Of a stretch of DNA of 64,000 nt, positions 35,908 through 46,086 are shown one piece after another. The position numbers and the translations under genes were made by a program. Location: NCBI GenBank assembly GCA_022316685.1, contig JAKJHU010000154.1, forward strand, positions 434,001 to 498,000, written 5' to 3'. The notes beneath the pieces are model-generated. The model saw nothing but the letters and a program-made list of their open reading frames with translations, was not told the DNA's origin and did not search any database. Positions within the stretch are counted from its first letter, which is position 1, and every line of letters begins with the position of its first letter. Source of the stretch: Progne subis subis. Lineage: Eukaryota > Chordata > Aves > Passeriformes > Hirundinidae.

Positions 35908-37010
35908 GTTTTATATTTATATAATTATATAGAGATTAAATTATATATTTATATATAAATATATCAATATAGATTTGAATATGTAATTATATATTGTATA
36001 AATAAATATAAATATATAAATATATATAAATATATACATCTATGAATATGTAAATATATAAATACATAAATAGATACATATATAAATATATAAATATATT
36101 TTATCTATAAATATATAAATATATAAATATATATCTTTATAAATAGATAAATTTATAAATAGATAAATAGATACATGTATAAATATATAAATATATAAAT
36201 ATTTAAATATTTAAATATATAAATATATAAATATATAAATATATAAATATAAGCACTTTTTTGTTTTATTTTTATTTTTCTATATTTAAATATTTAAATA
36301 TTTATAATTTTATTTTTATATTGATATCTATTTTATATTAACATATTTATATATTTGAATATGTATGTATTTATATATTTATATATACGTATTCAATTTA
36401 TATATTTATATTTTTTATATTTTTATATTTCTATATCAATCTATTCATACATTCATATATTAATGTATCTCTATATATTTATATATAACTTTTTTCTATG
36501 TTTAGCCATTAAAGATATTACATATTTATATGATTATACAGAATATATTCAATAATTATATAAAATAAAAGCATAGGTTTTTATAAAATGTATTTTGTAT
36601 TTGTGTATTTTATCTAATATTTTATATTTCTATATTCATATATGTATAAAAGACAAATATTGAAGGGTGTATTTATATATTTATATATTAATACATAAAT
36701 ATATTGTGTATATTGAGATATACACATTTATATATTTATATATAAATGTAAATATATTTATATATTTATATATTATGTATTTATATGTATTTTATATATT
36801 TATGTATTTATTAATTATTATTTCTATTGTTATGTATTTTTATATTATATATAAATATGGAATTATATTTGTATAGAATATATTCTATATTTATATAAAA
36901 TATAAGTATATGTTGTTATAAAACATATTTTGTTTTTATACATTTTACCTAATAGTTTATATTTTTATTTGTCTATTCACACATGTATAAAAGACAACTA
37001 TTGAAGGGTG
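35908..37010. repeat. AT-rich (TATAAATA)n block 2 with ~336-bp internal duplication
   Basis: About 1.1 kb of TATAAATA-type repeats. Two non-simple landmarks recur about 336 bp apart: GTATAAAAGACAAATATTG (near 36645) and GTATAAAAGACAACTATTG (near 36983), each followed by AAGGGTGT, and each preceded by related TTTTATCTAATA / TTTTACCTAATA text. This shows an older long-period duplication beneath the simple repeat. Confidence 0.93.
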
Positions 37011-37310
37011 TCTTATGAGCACTTCAAGTCACAAATTTCCCAGGAAGTGAGGAGACGATTAATTATTCCCAAACCTCCCAAACCGCCGTGCCCAGCCCTG
37101 TTTTCCAGCATTAAACCCACGCTCTGCTGCAATCCCAGAGATCCAAACCCATTCCCTGCAGCCACAAGATCCCCTCCCAAATCCCCTAAAAAACGGGAAA
37201 TGCGGTAAAACCCTCACCTGATGAGCAGGGGGTTGCACAAAGCTGCCCTGGGCCTCCTTTACCAGGAGTTTGTTCTGTCACACGAGTTCTGGCACCAGAG
37301 CTGTGAGTAC
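37011..37310. other. No recognisable feature
   Basis: About 300 bp of unique-looking sequence between two repeats. Confidence 0.5.
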
Positions 37311-37437
37311 GGGGGAAAATCCGAGTTTTCCCCCATAAAATCCGAGTTTTCCCCCATAAAATCTGAGTTTACCCCCATAAAATCCGAGTTTTCCCCCACA
37401 AAATCCCAGTTTCCCCCCATAAAATCCCGGCTGCTGT
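37311..37437. repeat. 21-bp minisatellite (6 units)
   Basis: Unit TCCGAGTTTTCCCCCATAAAA with TCTGAGTTTA and TCCCAGTTTC variants. It has the same 21-bp period as the arrays at 33.4 and 39.2 kb but no sequence in common with them. Confidence 0.95.
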
Positions 37438-37493
37438 CCCGGGATGCAGCTCCTTTGTGGAGCAAGCTGTGAGCTGGGTAAGGAGTCCTTGCT

Positions 37494-37891
37494 TGTCACC
37501 GAGACACACAAAGCAGTCACACACAGACAAGAGATTTTTGCAAAGCAGAGGTCCTTCCGATCCCAGCTCACTGCTGAGAGAGCGGAGAGAGGAGGAAGAG
37601 AGCCCCTTTGTTTATTCTTTACTTTTTATACATTTGTGGGTCTGGCAGAAGATTGGCTTTTTGGGGTTTCCACCCCTCAGCCTCAGTGGCCAGACCAATT
37701 GTCAGTTACAGTTGTTTTCAGGTTAGAAATATGCAAACAAAGGACAGAGAATGAAAAACAAAGGATTTGTTTATGTTACATCTGTGGGAAAGGTAGAAAA
37801 CTGCTCTAATATTGTACAGTAACTAAAAGATCTGACTCCATTTATGAATTCAAAAAGGCTAATAAAAAACCTCAGAAAAACCAGGGTAACA
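37494..37891 (-). mobile_element. Family B solo LTR, copy 2 (ERVK-like)
   Basis: 398 bp, antisense, TGTCACCGAGACACAC to CCAGGGTAACA, with TATA (37624-37630) and AATAAA (37611-37616) on the minus strand. Unlike the other three copies it lacks a clean duplication: CTTGCT precedes and GTTGGT follows (4 of 6 match). This suggests decay or recombination between different insertions. Confidence 0.9.
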
Positions 37892-39196
37892 GTTGGTGGT
37901 TAAAATAAAGGTGTTTTCTGTGAGAAAGGGTTTATTTGAATAAATAGAGATCATATTTCATCAACAGGCTGGTGGCATTTGCCTTTCCTAGGGGTAATTT
38001 GCTGATCATTCCCAAATCCCTGAATTCGGGTGTTATTCCCACTTGAGGAACACCTCTGGCTGCATCCAGAGGGAGAGAGGGAGGCAGGAGGCAAGCTGCT
38101 GGTTCAGCTGCTGCTCCTCCACCCCAGGGAGATCCTTTCCAGCAGATATTCGTGAAAACAACCACTGCAGCGGATCCTTTCACCTTTAAAACCAAAAAAT
38201 CAGGAGCTCACCCCTGTCCTGGGGCTGAAAAACAGGGAATTGCAGAGTTTGTAGTGAAAATGTGGGATCAGGCACGCACTTGAACTCATCCCTGAGAGCT
38301 TGCACTAAACCAGGAAATATTTACAAATCCCGTTGAGGAACATCATCCCAACTACAACAGGGATAAAAGTTCCCAACCTCTTCTTTTTTAATTTCTGTTC
38401 CTAATGAAAACATCTGCCAGCCAGAAATAACAGGAATTTTATGATCTTAACATCCCCTTCTTTGGGACTCTCTGGTTACTCACACATTGGCAAAGCTTTA
38501 AAAACCAGAGCAGCATCTTCCTTTGAAGTGTCCCTGGCCATTATAATTAATCCTCAAGCCAGGCTTGTTGGTGCTGCCTGCAGATTGTTCCCAGTTTATT
38601 TAATTTAACTGATTTTCCTATAAAATAATGGGAATGAATGAGTGCTCGGCTTCATTTTTGCAAAAGCCAGGAATGGCTTTTCCTGGTTTTCACTCTGTTG
38701 ATTTTTTTAGCTCAGTAATAAATATGATCTTTGTCAGTGCAACAAAGTTTTCAGCTGATTCCCAACGAAATCAGACCAAAGTTTGGGTTGTTTTGGGTTT
38801 TTTGGTTTTTGTGGTTTTGGTTTTGTTTTCTTTTTTTTTTTTCCCACAGCTGGGAATATTAAATTCATCACATCAGAGCTGGTAATGGAAAAACTCCAGT
38901 GTTGGTGATCACAGCGCTGCTCACACACACAACAAACGTGCAAGGTTTGCCCCTCAGCTGATTTAATTCCACGAACCCACTGCCGAGAGTTTCCTGTGGG
39001 ATTTTTATAAGGAAAACCTATGGATTTAGCTGCTAACGTCCATGTGGCTGCACATCCCGGAGATAAAGCAGGGAACAGCGGTGAGAGGAGGAATTTGGGT
39101 TCTCTTGGATGTTTGCGCCGAGTTCCCTCACTCTGCAGGGTTTGTGTGATTGGGCAGGAACCAAACTGCCCTCCCTGCTGGCCTGGAGCAGCCAAA
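37892..39196. other. Unique-looking non-coding DNA
   Basis: No gene recognised. A T/G-rich low-complexity stretch occupies 38780-38842. Confidence 0.5.
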
Positions 39197-39622
39197 CCCA
39201 CAGGTGTGAGCCAAAAATCCACAGGTGGGGGCCAAAAATCCACAGGTGTGGGCCAGAAATCCACAGGTGTGAGCCAGAAATCCACAGGTGTGAGCCAAAA
39301 AGCCACAGGTGTGGGCCAAAAATCCACAGGTGTGAGCCAGAAATGTACAGGTATGACCCAAAAACCCATGTGTGTCACCCAAAAAAGCCACAGGTGTGGG
39401 CCAAAAATCCACAGGTGTGAGCCGAAGTTCCACAGGTGTGAGACAAAAATCCTAGGTGTGAGCCACAAATCCACAGGTGTGAGCCGAAGTTCCACAGGTG
39501 TGAGACAAGAATACGAGGTGTGAGCCATAAATCCACGGGTGTGAGCAATGTACAGGTGTGACCCAGAAATGTACAGGTGCGAGCCAAAATTCCACAGGTG
39601 TCACCCACAAACCCAGAGGTGG
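39197..39622. repeat. 21-bp minisatellite (about 20 units)
   Basis: Unit AAATCCACAGGTGTGAGCCAA with GGCC/GCCA, CACAGG/TACAGG and GAAGTTCC variants and several shortened units after 39430. The core CACAGGTGTGAG contains CAGGTGTGA, an E-box-like CAGGTG in nearly every unit. Confidence 0.96.
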
Positions 39623-39690
39623 AGCAGGTTCTGTTCGTCCTGCAGGAACTGAGCTGGGCATGGACGGCAGGCTTGGAGAAGGGAAGTGGC

Positions 39691-40066
39691 ACAGAATCCT
39701 GAAATGGTTTGGGTTGGAAAGGATCTGAAATCCCATCCAGTGTCACCCCTGCCATGGCAGGGACACCTCCCACCTGTCCCAGGCTGCTCCAACCTGGCCT
39801 TGGGCACTGCCAGGGATCCAGGGGTAGCCACAGCTCCTCTGGGAATTCCTATCCCAGCCCCTCCCCACCCTCACAGCCAGGAATTCCATCCCAAATCCCA
39901 TCTAAATCTCCGCTTTCCCAGTGGAAGCCATTCCCTGTGTGCTGTCCCTCCATCCCTTGTCCCAGTCCCTCTCCAGCTCTCCTGGAGCCCCTTCAGGCCC
40001 TGGAAGAAGCTGAGCTCTCCCTGGAGCTTCTCCTTTCCAGGCTGGACCATCCCAACTCCCTCAGCC
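39691..40066 (-). mobile_element. CR1 3' fragment, antisense
   Basis: ACAGAATCCTGAAATGGTTT, GGTTGGAAAGGATCTG, CCATGGCAGGGACACCTCCC, CAGCCACAGCTCC-type text and TGTGTGCTGTCCCTCCATCC to the GAGCTTCTCCTTTCCAGG block. Similar extent to the sense copy at 25395. Confidence 0.95.
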
Positions 40067-40117
40067 ACAAGTTTCCCTTTGCCTGGAGTTTCCATCACCT
40101 TTGGACAGAGCACTGAC

Positions 40118-40516
40118 TGTCACCCAGACACACAAAGCAGTCACACGCAGACAAGAGATTTTTGCAAAGCAGAGGTTCTTCCAGATCCCAGCTCCTGCTG
40201 AGAGAGTGGAGAGAGGAGGAAGAGAGCCTCTTTGTTTATTCTTTACTTTTTATACATTTGTGGGTCTAGCAGAAGATTGGCTTTTTGGGGTTTCCACCCC
40301 TCAGCCTCAGTGGCCAGACCAATTGTCAGTTACAGTTGTTTTCAGGTTAGAAATATGGAAACAAAGGACAGAGAATGAGAAACAAAGGATTTGTTTATGT
40401 TACATCTTGTGGGAAAGGTAGAAAACTGCTCTAATATCGTACAGTAACTAAAAGATCTGACTCCATTATGAAATTCAAAAAGGCTAATAAAAAACCTCAG
40501 AAAAACCAGAGTAACA
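40118..40516 (-). mobile_element. Family B solo LTR, copy 3 (ERVK-like)
   Basis: 399 bp, antisense, TGTCACCCAGACACAC to CCAGAGTAACA. CACTGAC is present directly before (40111-40117) and directly after (40517-40523), a 7-base direct repeat consistent with the 6-bp duplication of this family plus one chance or terminal base. TATA and AATAAA occur on the minus strand as in copy 2. Confidence 0.93.
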
Positions 40517-40523
40517 CACTGAC

Positions 40524-41254
40524 CTCTCCCTTTTCGGGACCCTCAGGATGACCTTGCCAGGTTTCAAGGCAGCAGTGGGAGCAGGCTCCTCTGTCAGGGA
40601 TTTGCTGGATCCAATCCCAAAGCTGCGCCCCTGGGGTGACAGAGCCTTTCTGGGAGCTTTACCTTTAACCCCCCCAGGGATTGCTCCCGGCAGGAGAGAG
40701 CCCCTGCTCCGAGCTGCGTGTGAGGGTTTGGCGTGAGCAGCTCACGGCTGAGAGGAGCAGCTCTGTCTCTCTGTGTTTTTCCTGTTTCGGCAGACAACAT
40801 TATTATTTGCTGTCCTGAGGACCTGGGCGTGTGTGAATTGCTGCTTTTGTGGCGCAGCGAAGTCCGGGGTGACACTTGGAGCTGACACCCTGGTCCACGA
40901 GCTTGGAAATCAGGGAGCTGAGCGAAATCAGACATGGCAGATTGGAGATTGAGGACGGGAAGTGTCCTGACCCTGCAGAATTAAGTGTGCAGTGTTGGGC
41001 TCAGAGGAGGCGCCGCTCCTGAACCGCTTCTCTTACCTGAGAGTTTTATTCGGCACTTGTGCGGTTTCTGTGGTGATCAGAGATCACCAAGCCTGGCTGC
41101 TTGGAATATTTATCCATGTTCTCCACTCCTATTATTTCCAGGCACTTTGGCCTGAGCCTGACTGTTCTGACCCCAGGCAACCCAAGCAGGTGATTATGTG
41201 CCAGCAGCCAAGGGCCTGGGGAAGCAGAAAATCCAAATCTGAGCCAGAAATGAC
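40524..41254. other. No recognisable feature
   Basis: Unique-looking non-coding sequence. Confidence 0.5.
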
Positions 41255-41313
41255 TCCAAGGCCAGGGAGGACAGGGCTTGGAGCAGCCAGGTCTGGTGCA
41301 AAGTGTCCCTTCC
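41255..41313 (+). mobile_element. CR1 3' fragment, sense, part 1 (split by LTR)
   Basis: CAAGGCCAGGGAGGACAGGG, CTTGGAGCAGCCAGGTCTGG, then GTGTCCCTTCC. It continues at 41739; joining across the LTR while counting CCTTCC once gives an ordinary CR1 reading. Confidence 0.85.
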
Positions 41314-41732
41314 TGTCGGATTATACTTTTCTCTGACCTAGAGATGGGGTAACTGAGAGACATTTTAAAAACTTCTATTCCATTTTCAGTATCATGAGAA
41401 GGGTGAGACAGACATTACAATTCACACCATCACAATCAGAAGCCGAACTATTTCCTAAATACAAAACATTAAAAACGTTTATTGGCCTATCAGCTTTTGC
41501 CACACAATGCTGTTAATGCTTCAAAGCCAATCAGTTAAAATTACCCCTCATGGGTCCTCCTAAAGTGCATCTTTCACAGTTCTACTTCTCCAAAGGATCT
41601 GAAGTCTCTTTGCAAGGCCGTCATTTGAAACTTGTTTCCAGTTTCTCTCTCAATGACGCCTGTCCTATTCCATGGTATTTCTAAGTGGACATTTTTTATC
41701 TCAGAGTTTCCTCGACAGATCCATTTCCCACA
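41314..41732 (-). mobile_element. Family C LTR, copy 1 (ERVK-like), inside a CR1
   Basis: 419 bp with a perfect 6-bp target duplication CCTTCC at 41308-41313 and 41733-41738. On the minus strand it reads TGTGGGAAATGG to ATAATCCGACA. An AATAAA-like region lies near its 3' end. Compared with copy 2 it has lost about 40 bp near the TGTGGG end. Confidence 0.88.
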
Positions 41733-41738
41733 CCTTCC

Positions 41739-41812
41739 CGTGGCAGGGGTGGGGTCGGGTGGGATTTAAGGCCCCTTCCAACCCCACACATTCCATGATT
41801 CCAGTGACAAGG
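41739..41812 (+). mobile_element. CR1 3' fragment, sense, part 2
   Basis: CGTGGCAGGGGTGGGGTCGG, GATTTAAGGCCCCTTCCAAC and CATTCCATGATTCC complete the CR1 begun at 41255. G runs at 41746-41763 make a compact four-run quadruplex motif. Confidence 0.92.
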
Positions 41813-42918
41813 CTGGGAGAGCAGCTGAGTGTTGGCAATTTGCCCTTTTCCTCCATCTCCCTGGGTCTGAGCTCCGGAGTATCCATCGCGTGGGGATGAA
41901 TTCCACGTGTCCGTGTCCTTCCCGAAGTTCCCGGGTTTGTTTATTTTTTTTCCCTTGTCAGAACGATCACGGCCAGCGACGGCAGCGCTGATAACAGACT
42001 ATTTTCGGCTGCTCCTAACGAGAGCCTGTGAAACTGCAAGGTTGTGTGAAAGAGAGTGAGGGAGCTTTCGTGGAGCTGTGCAGTGAATTATTAACTGCTG
42101 CTTCTGGCCCAACATGACAAATAAAATCCTGCTGCACAAAGATGCTCCGCTGTGCCAGGCGCTGATGTGGGGAGATGTCCAACAAACAGCTCCCGGAGAA
42201 GCTCACGATCTTTCTTCAGTTTTCTGCCTGATCAGTGAACTTGAATGGAGGAAGAACCACCAAACAAAATTAGCGTTTGCCTTCTCCTATTAGCTGTGCT
42301 TTCTTAATGAAAGACTCGGACGCCCTGCTGATATAAACGGATGAAATAGACAGGTGCAAATTTCAGATTTATTGATTTCGGTTCCCTGCTAACACCACCG
42401 AGGCACCGTGAATCGGTTCCAGATGTGATCTCAATCTCCGTGCTGGTGGGGTTTGGCTCGTTTGGGGCTTTGTTTGGGTTGACATCGAGATCTGTCTCCC
42501 TGGCACTGCTGTGATTCCCTCGTCGTTTACCTGGCAAACGCTCCTTGTTTTTGTCCACTCACGGCAATTAGTCGGGATGATCTGGGACAGGAAAGGGAGA
42601 ACAGTCGGAAGCTTGCAGGAGTTTTAATCCTGCAAGGTTTGAGCCCTGGCTGGAGATCAGAACCCAGGGAGAGGGAAGAGGAGGGACCAGGTCAGCCAAA
42701 AAGCTTTGCCGCTCCCTGGGGTGGCAGAGGTTCCCAAGGATCCTGCTGCCTCCAGGAATCTGCCCTGGCCATGGATGAGCAATGAATGTTCATTCCTGCT
42801 GGAGTTTGGCTCCTGGAGTCCTGGGATATTTTGGCAGCAGGAAAACGGCAGCACCTTTAATACGGTTGCAGTATTTATAGTTACAGTATTTATGCAGAGT
42901 TCATTTATTTATTTACAA
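41813..42918. other. Unique-looking non-coding DNA
   Basis: No gene recognised. The non-repetitive stretch 41955-42310 has mixed composition with scattered CpG and TTATTAAC/ATTAGC words and could be a conserved element; no direct evidence. Confidence 0.45.
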
Positions 42919-43045
42919 TCCCCGAAGGCTTGGGGTTGGAAGGGACCTTAAATCCCACCCAGTGCCACCCCTGCCACGGGCAGGGACATCTCCCATTATC
43001 CCAGGATGCTCCAAGCCCTGTCCAGCCTGGTCTGGGCAAACTTTG
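42919..43045 (-). mobile_element. CR1 3' fragment, antisense
   Basis: GGGGTTGGAAGGGACCTTAA, CCACCCCTGCCACGGGCAGG and CCAAGCCCTGTCCAGCCTGG in antisense order. Confidence 0.92.
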
Positions 43046-44447
43046 CTGCTCTTGGCAGCTTTTAACCCTTTAATGTGCCAAAACACCTTGACAAATGGGG
43101 CGTAACCCCACTTCTCCCCGGACGCAGCTCTGTCACCCGTGCTGCTCGTGGTGCCACAGCCTGTCAGGCCTGGAGGACTGCTTGGAGCAGCCACACAACC
43201 AACACCTCCAGAAACCCTAAATCCGGAGGCATTTCATCCCCCAGAGGCACGAGGCACCTCATCATCAACGCTCCACGTGCGGACAGCCCCGGAGTTTCTT
43301 GCTCCAGCCATGGGAGGTGCGGGGATTTTTCCTACTCGTTTGGTGGAGGAGAGGCTGGCAGGAGGAAGAAGATTAATTACTTTACAGGGAGCAGTGCAGT
43401 CCTTGAGTTTGCAGTGGTAGGGATCGGCTGTAAAGGCTGGCGTTCCATCATTGTCACATCCCATTGTTCCTGTGCTCCCAGGGAGAGAACGCAATTCCCG
43501 GCTCCGGAGCATCTGCATTGTTTGTAAGGAGCGGAATGAATTAAAAGCAGAGTGTGCCTTTGGCTTTTCATGTTCAGGCTCTCACAGATTTCTTAATTAT
43601 GGTGAAGTGAAATCTGTTTCAAACTTTGTTCTCCTCCGCGTTAGTGTTTCAGGATTAAACTGCAGGGGTTTGGGTATTGGCATTGACAGTTTTTATAATC
43701 ATTATCCTGAATTTCTGCTGTGATCTAACGGACAGACAGGGATTTGAGAGGGGGAGGGATAAAAGATAATATTTTCGGTTGTGACTTAACGGCCAAATCT
43801 GTAAACACTGAAGGCTCCTGTGCTGAACAAGATGGGCATAAAATTGATTTCCAATGCAGAGGCACTGCTCAGGACCTGAGCTGTGCCGAGCAGCTCGGGG
43901 TGAAAACGCAGCCTGGATGTTTCCAGGGCAGGATGCAGTGCCAAGGGAAGGGACCTGGAGTGGGGCTGGCACCAGGAATTCCAGTGGCAGCTCCTGGTGA
44001 ACAATGGAATCACCACGGGGTCCCCAAGAGTTCCTGGGCCTTGAGGGTCTCACAGCATGGGCAGGGAGCTCTCAGGTGAGAGCAGGACAGAGGGATCAAG
44101 GCTCGGGAGATTTGGGGGTCCCAGGAGCCATAAATTGACAGGAAAGGAGCTGGGAACTGCTAAAAGTGTTGATTACAGGCAGGAGCTGAAGCCAGGGGAG
44201 TCCTTGCAGCAGCTCTGTGTGATTTAAGGAGATCCTGAGCCGTCACTCAGGGAAGTGTTCGTGCACATTCTGCTCAGAAAAGCACTTTCTGGATTTTCCT
44301 CAATCTGCTGCACTACTCTTCCCCTGCTCTGCTTTGTTCCCTGCTCTGCAATGGCCCATCCAGGGGATGTTTTGTCACAGGCAAAAGCAGCGCCTGGAGA
44401 GCGGCGCTGTGACCTCTGTGTGCCAATAAATGTGATTTTCGTGGGCC
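43046..44447. other. Unique-looking non-coding DNA
   Basis: No gene or transposon recognised in about 1.4 kb. Confidence 0.5.
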
Positions 44448-44453
44448 TCAGAG

Positions 44454-44758
44454 TGTCGGAAAAACTCTTTTTCTGACCCAGAGATGGGGCTCCTGAGAGG
44501 GGTTTTAAAAGATTTTATTCCATTTTCAGTCTCATGAGAAGGGTGAGACGGTGCAGATGTTACAATTCACGCCACCACAAATCAGAAGCCAAACTATTTC
44601 CTAATTACAAAACATTGAAAGCGTTTCTTGGCCTATCAGCTTTTGCCACACAATGCTGCGAATGCTTCTAAACCAATTATCTAAAAATACCTCACGTGGG
44701 TTTGGTACAATGCATCTTCCACCATTCTAATTCCCCAAAATATCTGGTCTGTTTGCAA
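44454..44758 (-). mobile_element. Family C LTR, copy 2, first part (split)
   Basis: Matches 41314 onwards (TGTCGGA, GACCCAGAGATGGGG, TCATGAGAAGGGTGAGAC, TTGGCCTATCAGCTTTTGCC) up to about GTTTGCAAAG. The outer left flank is TCAGAG at 44448-44453. The rest of the LTR is found at 45920-46086 beyond an insertion. Confidence 0.88.
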
Positions 44759-45919
44759 AGTTAACTGGGTTTCCAGTACTTCTGAGGGTCCAGCCCGTTC
44801 AGACAAATGGCTTAAATCATGTAGTGAGACAACTTCTCCAGATGTGCTTTGTAAAATAAAAGGTTTAATAAACAGGGAAAATCAAAAACATAAGCTCACA
44901 AAGAAAATGCAGGTTAAACACAGGGCAGGGAGCATCCTGGCACTGTCACGGCAGTCCCGAAAAGCTCTTTGGTTATTTTGTGTAGTTCCTTTAGTACTTA
45001 ATAGCTCAGGTGGATTCCAAATTGCCGATAGGGGAAGGCACAGATTTGAAGGACAGTGTGTCTCTAGACGGGCACGAAAAGAGCGACACTCACAGTCAGG
45101 GCAAAAGAGCAAAAGAGGAAGGTTTATCTCTCAACCTCGATTTATATGGATTCGGGACAACGACCAGGGATTGGAGAATGAGGTCGCCACCTCTCTGACC
45201 CCACTGGTCAGACTAGAAGTCCATCAACTGTCCCTCCTCCAAGGAGGAATACGAAAACAATCACTTTGTTTATGTCACAATCCGTGACAAACTCCGCTAC
45301 AGAAATGCAAAACATCAGAAGGCTGAAAAGAGCAGGCAACCGCAGTGACAAAGTCCAACAGGGGCTTCTCTCCTGGCATTGAGCCAGCTACAAAGAGGAA
45401 GGTACAGAATCACAGAATCACACAGAATCACAGAATCGCACAGAATCACAGAATCACACAGAATCACAGAAGTTTTAGGTTGGAAGAGACCTTCAAGATC
45501 ACTGAGTCCAACCCATCTCTAACACCTCAACTAGACCATGACACCACGTGCCACATCCAGTCTTTTTTTAAACACATCCAGGGATGGTGACTCCACCACC
45601 TCCCTGGGCAAGCCATTCCTGTACTTTATCACTCTTTCGGTAAAAAACTTTTTCCTAATATCCAGCCTATATCTCCCTTGTCCCTTGAGGCTGTGTCCTC
45701 TTGCTCTGTCTGTTGTTGCCTGGAGAAAGAGACCAACCCCCAGCTGAGCACAGCCACCCTTCAGGAGTTGTGGAGAGTGATGGGGTCAGCTCTGAGTCTC
45801 CTTTTCTCCACCTCTGAGTGGAGAACTTTCTAGTTTGGTTTCCTTATATGTTTCAGGTGATCTGGAACCCTTTTCCTTATACAGAAATGCTCACTCTGGG
45901 GTGGAGGGTGCATTACAAC
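44759..45919 (-). mobile_element. Retroelement (local family G) inserted into family C LTR
   Basis: About 1.16 kb that interrupts the family C LTR. On the minus strand it has a TATA-like TATAAA (plus positions 45141-45146) and, downstream, ATTAAA (44864-44869), an arrangement typical of an LTR promoter followed by its poly(A) signal. It contains a CR1 at 45405-45812. The breakpoints are approximate because AAAG occurs at both junctions and further similarity around GTTTCCAGT blurs the left one. Family not recognised. Confidence 0.6.
45405..45812 (-). mobile_element. CR1 LINE 3' fragment with long octamer tail, antisense
   Basis: Starts with an (ACAGAATC)n tail at about 45405-45470, then GTTTTAGGTTGGAAGAGACC, CAAGATCACTGAGTCCAACC and TTTTTCCTAATATCCAGCC, up to GAGTCTCCTTTTCTCC. 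This is the older CR1 type also seen at 17222. It lies within element G, so it is either the youngest insertion here or was already part of that element. Confidence 0.95.
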
Positions 45920-46086
45920 ATAAAGCCATCATTTGAAACTCGTTTCCAGTTCCATTTCTCTCTCAGCAATGTCTGTCCCATCCCATGGCCTTTCTAAGTC
46001 AGGATATTTTATCTCAGAGTTTGCACACAAGACTGAGTGAGCTTTCAGCCAGGCTTTGGGAATCCTCTACAAACCCATTTCCCACA
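45920..46086 (-). mobile_element. Family C LTR, copy 2, second part
   Basis: CCATCATTTGAAACTCG resumes the family C sequence and runs to CCCATTTCCCACA. TCAGAG follows at 46087-46092 and matches 44448-44453, so the LTR carries a perfect 6-bp target duplication despite the 1.16-kb insertion. Confidence 0.88.
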
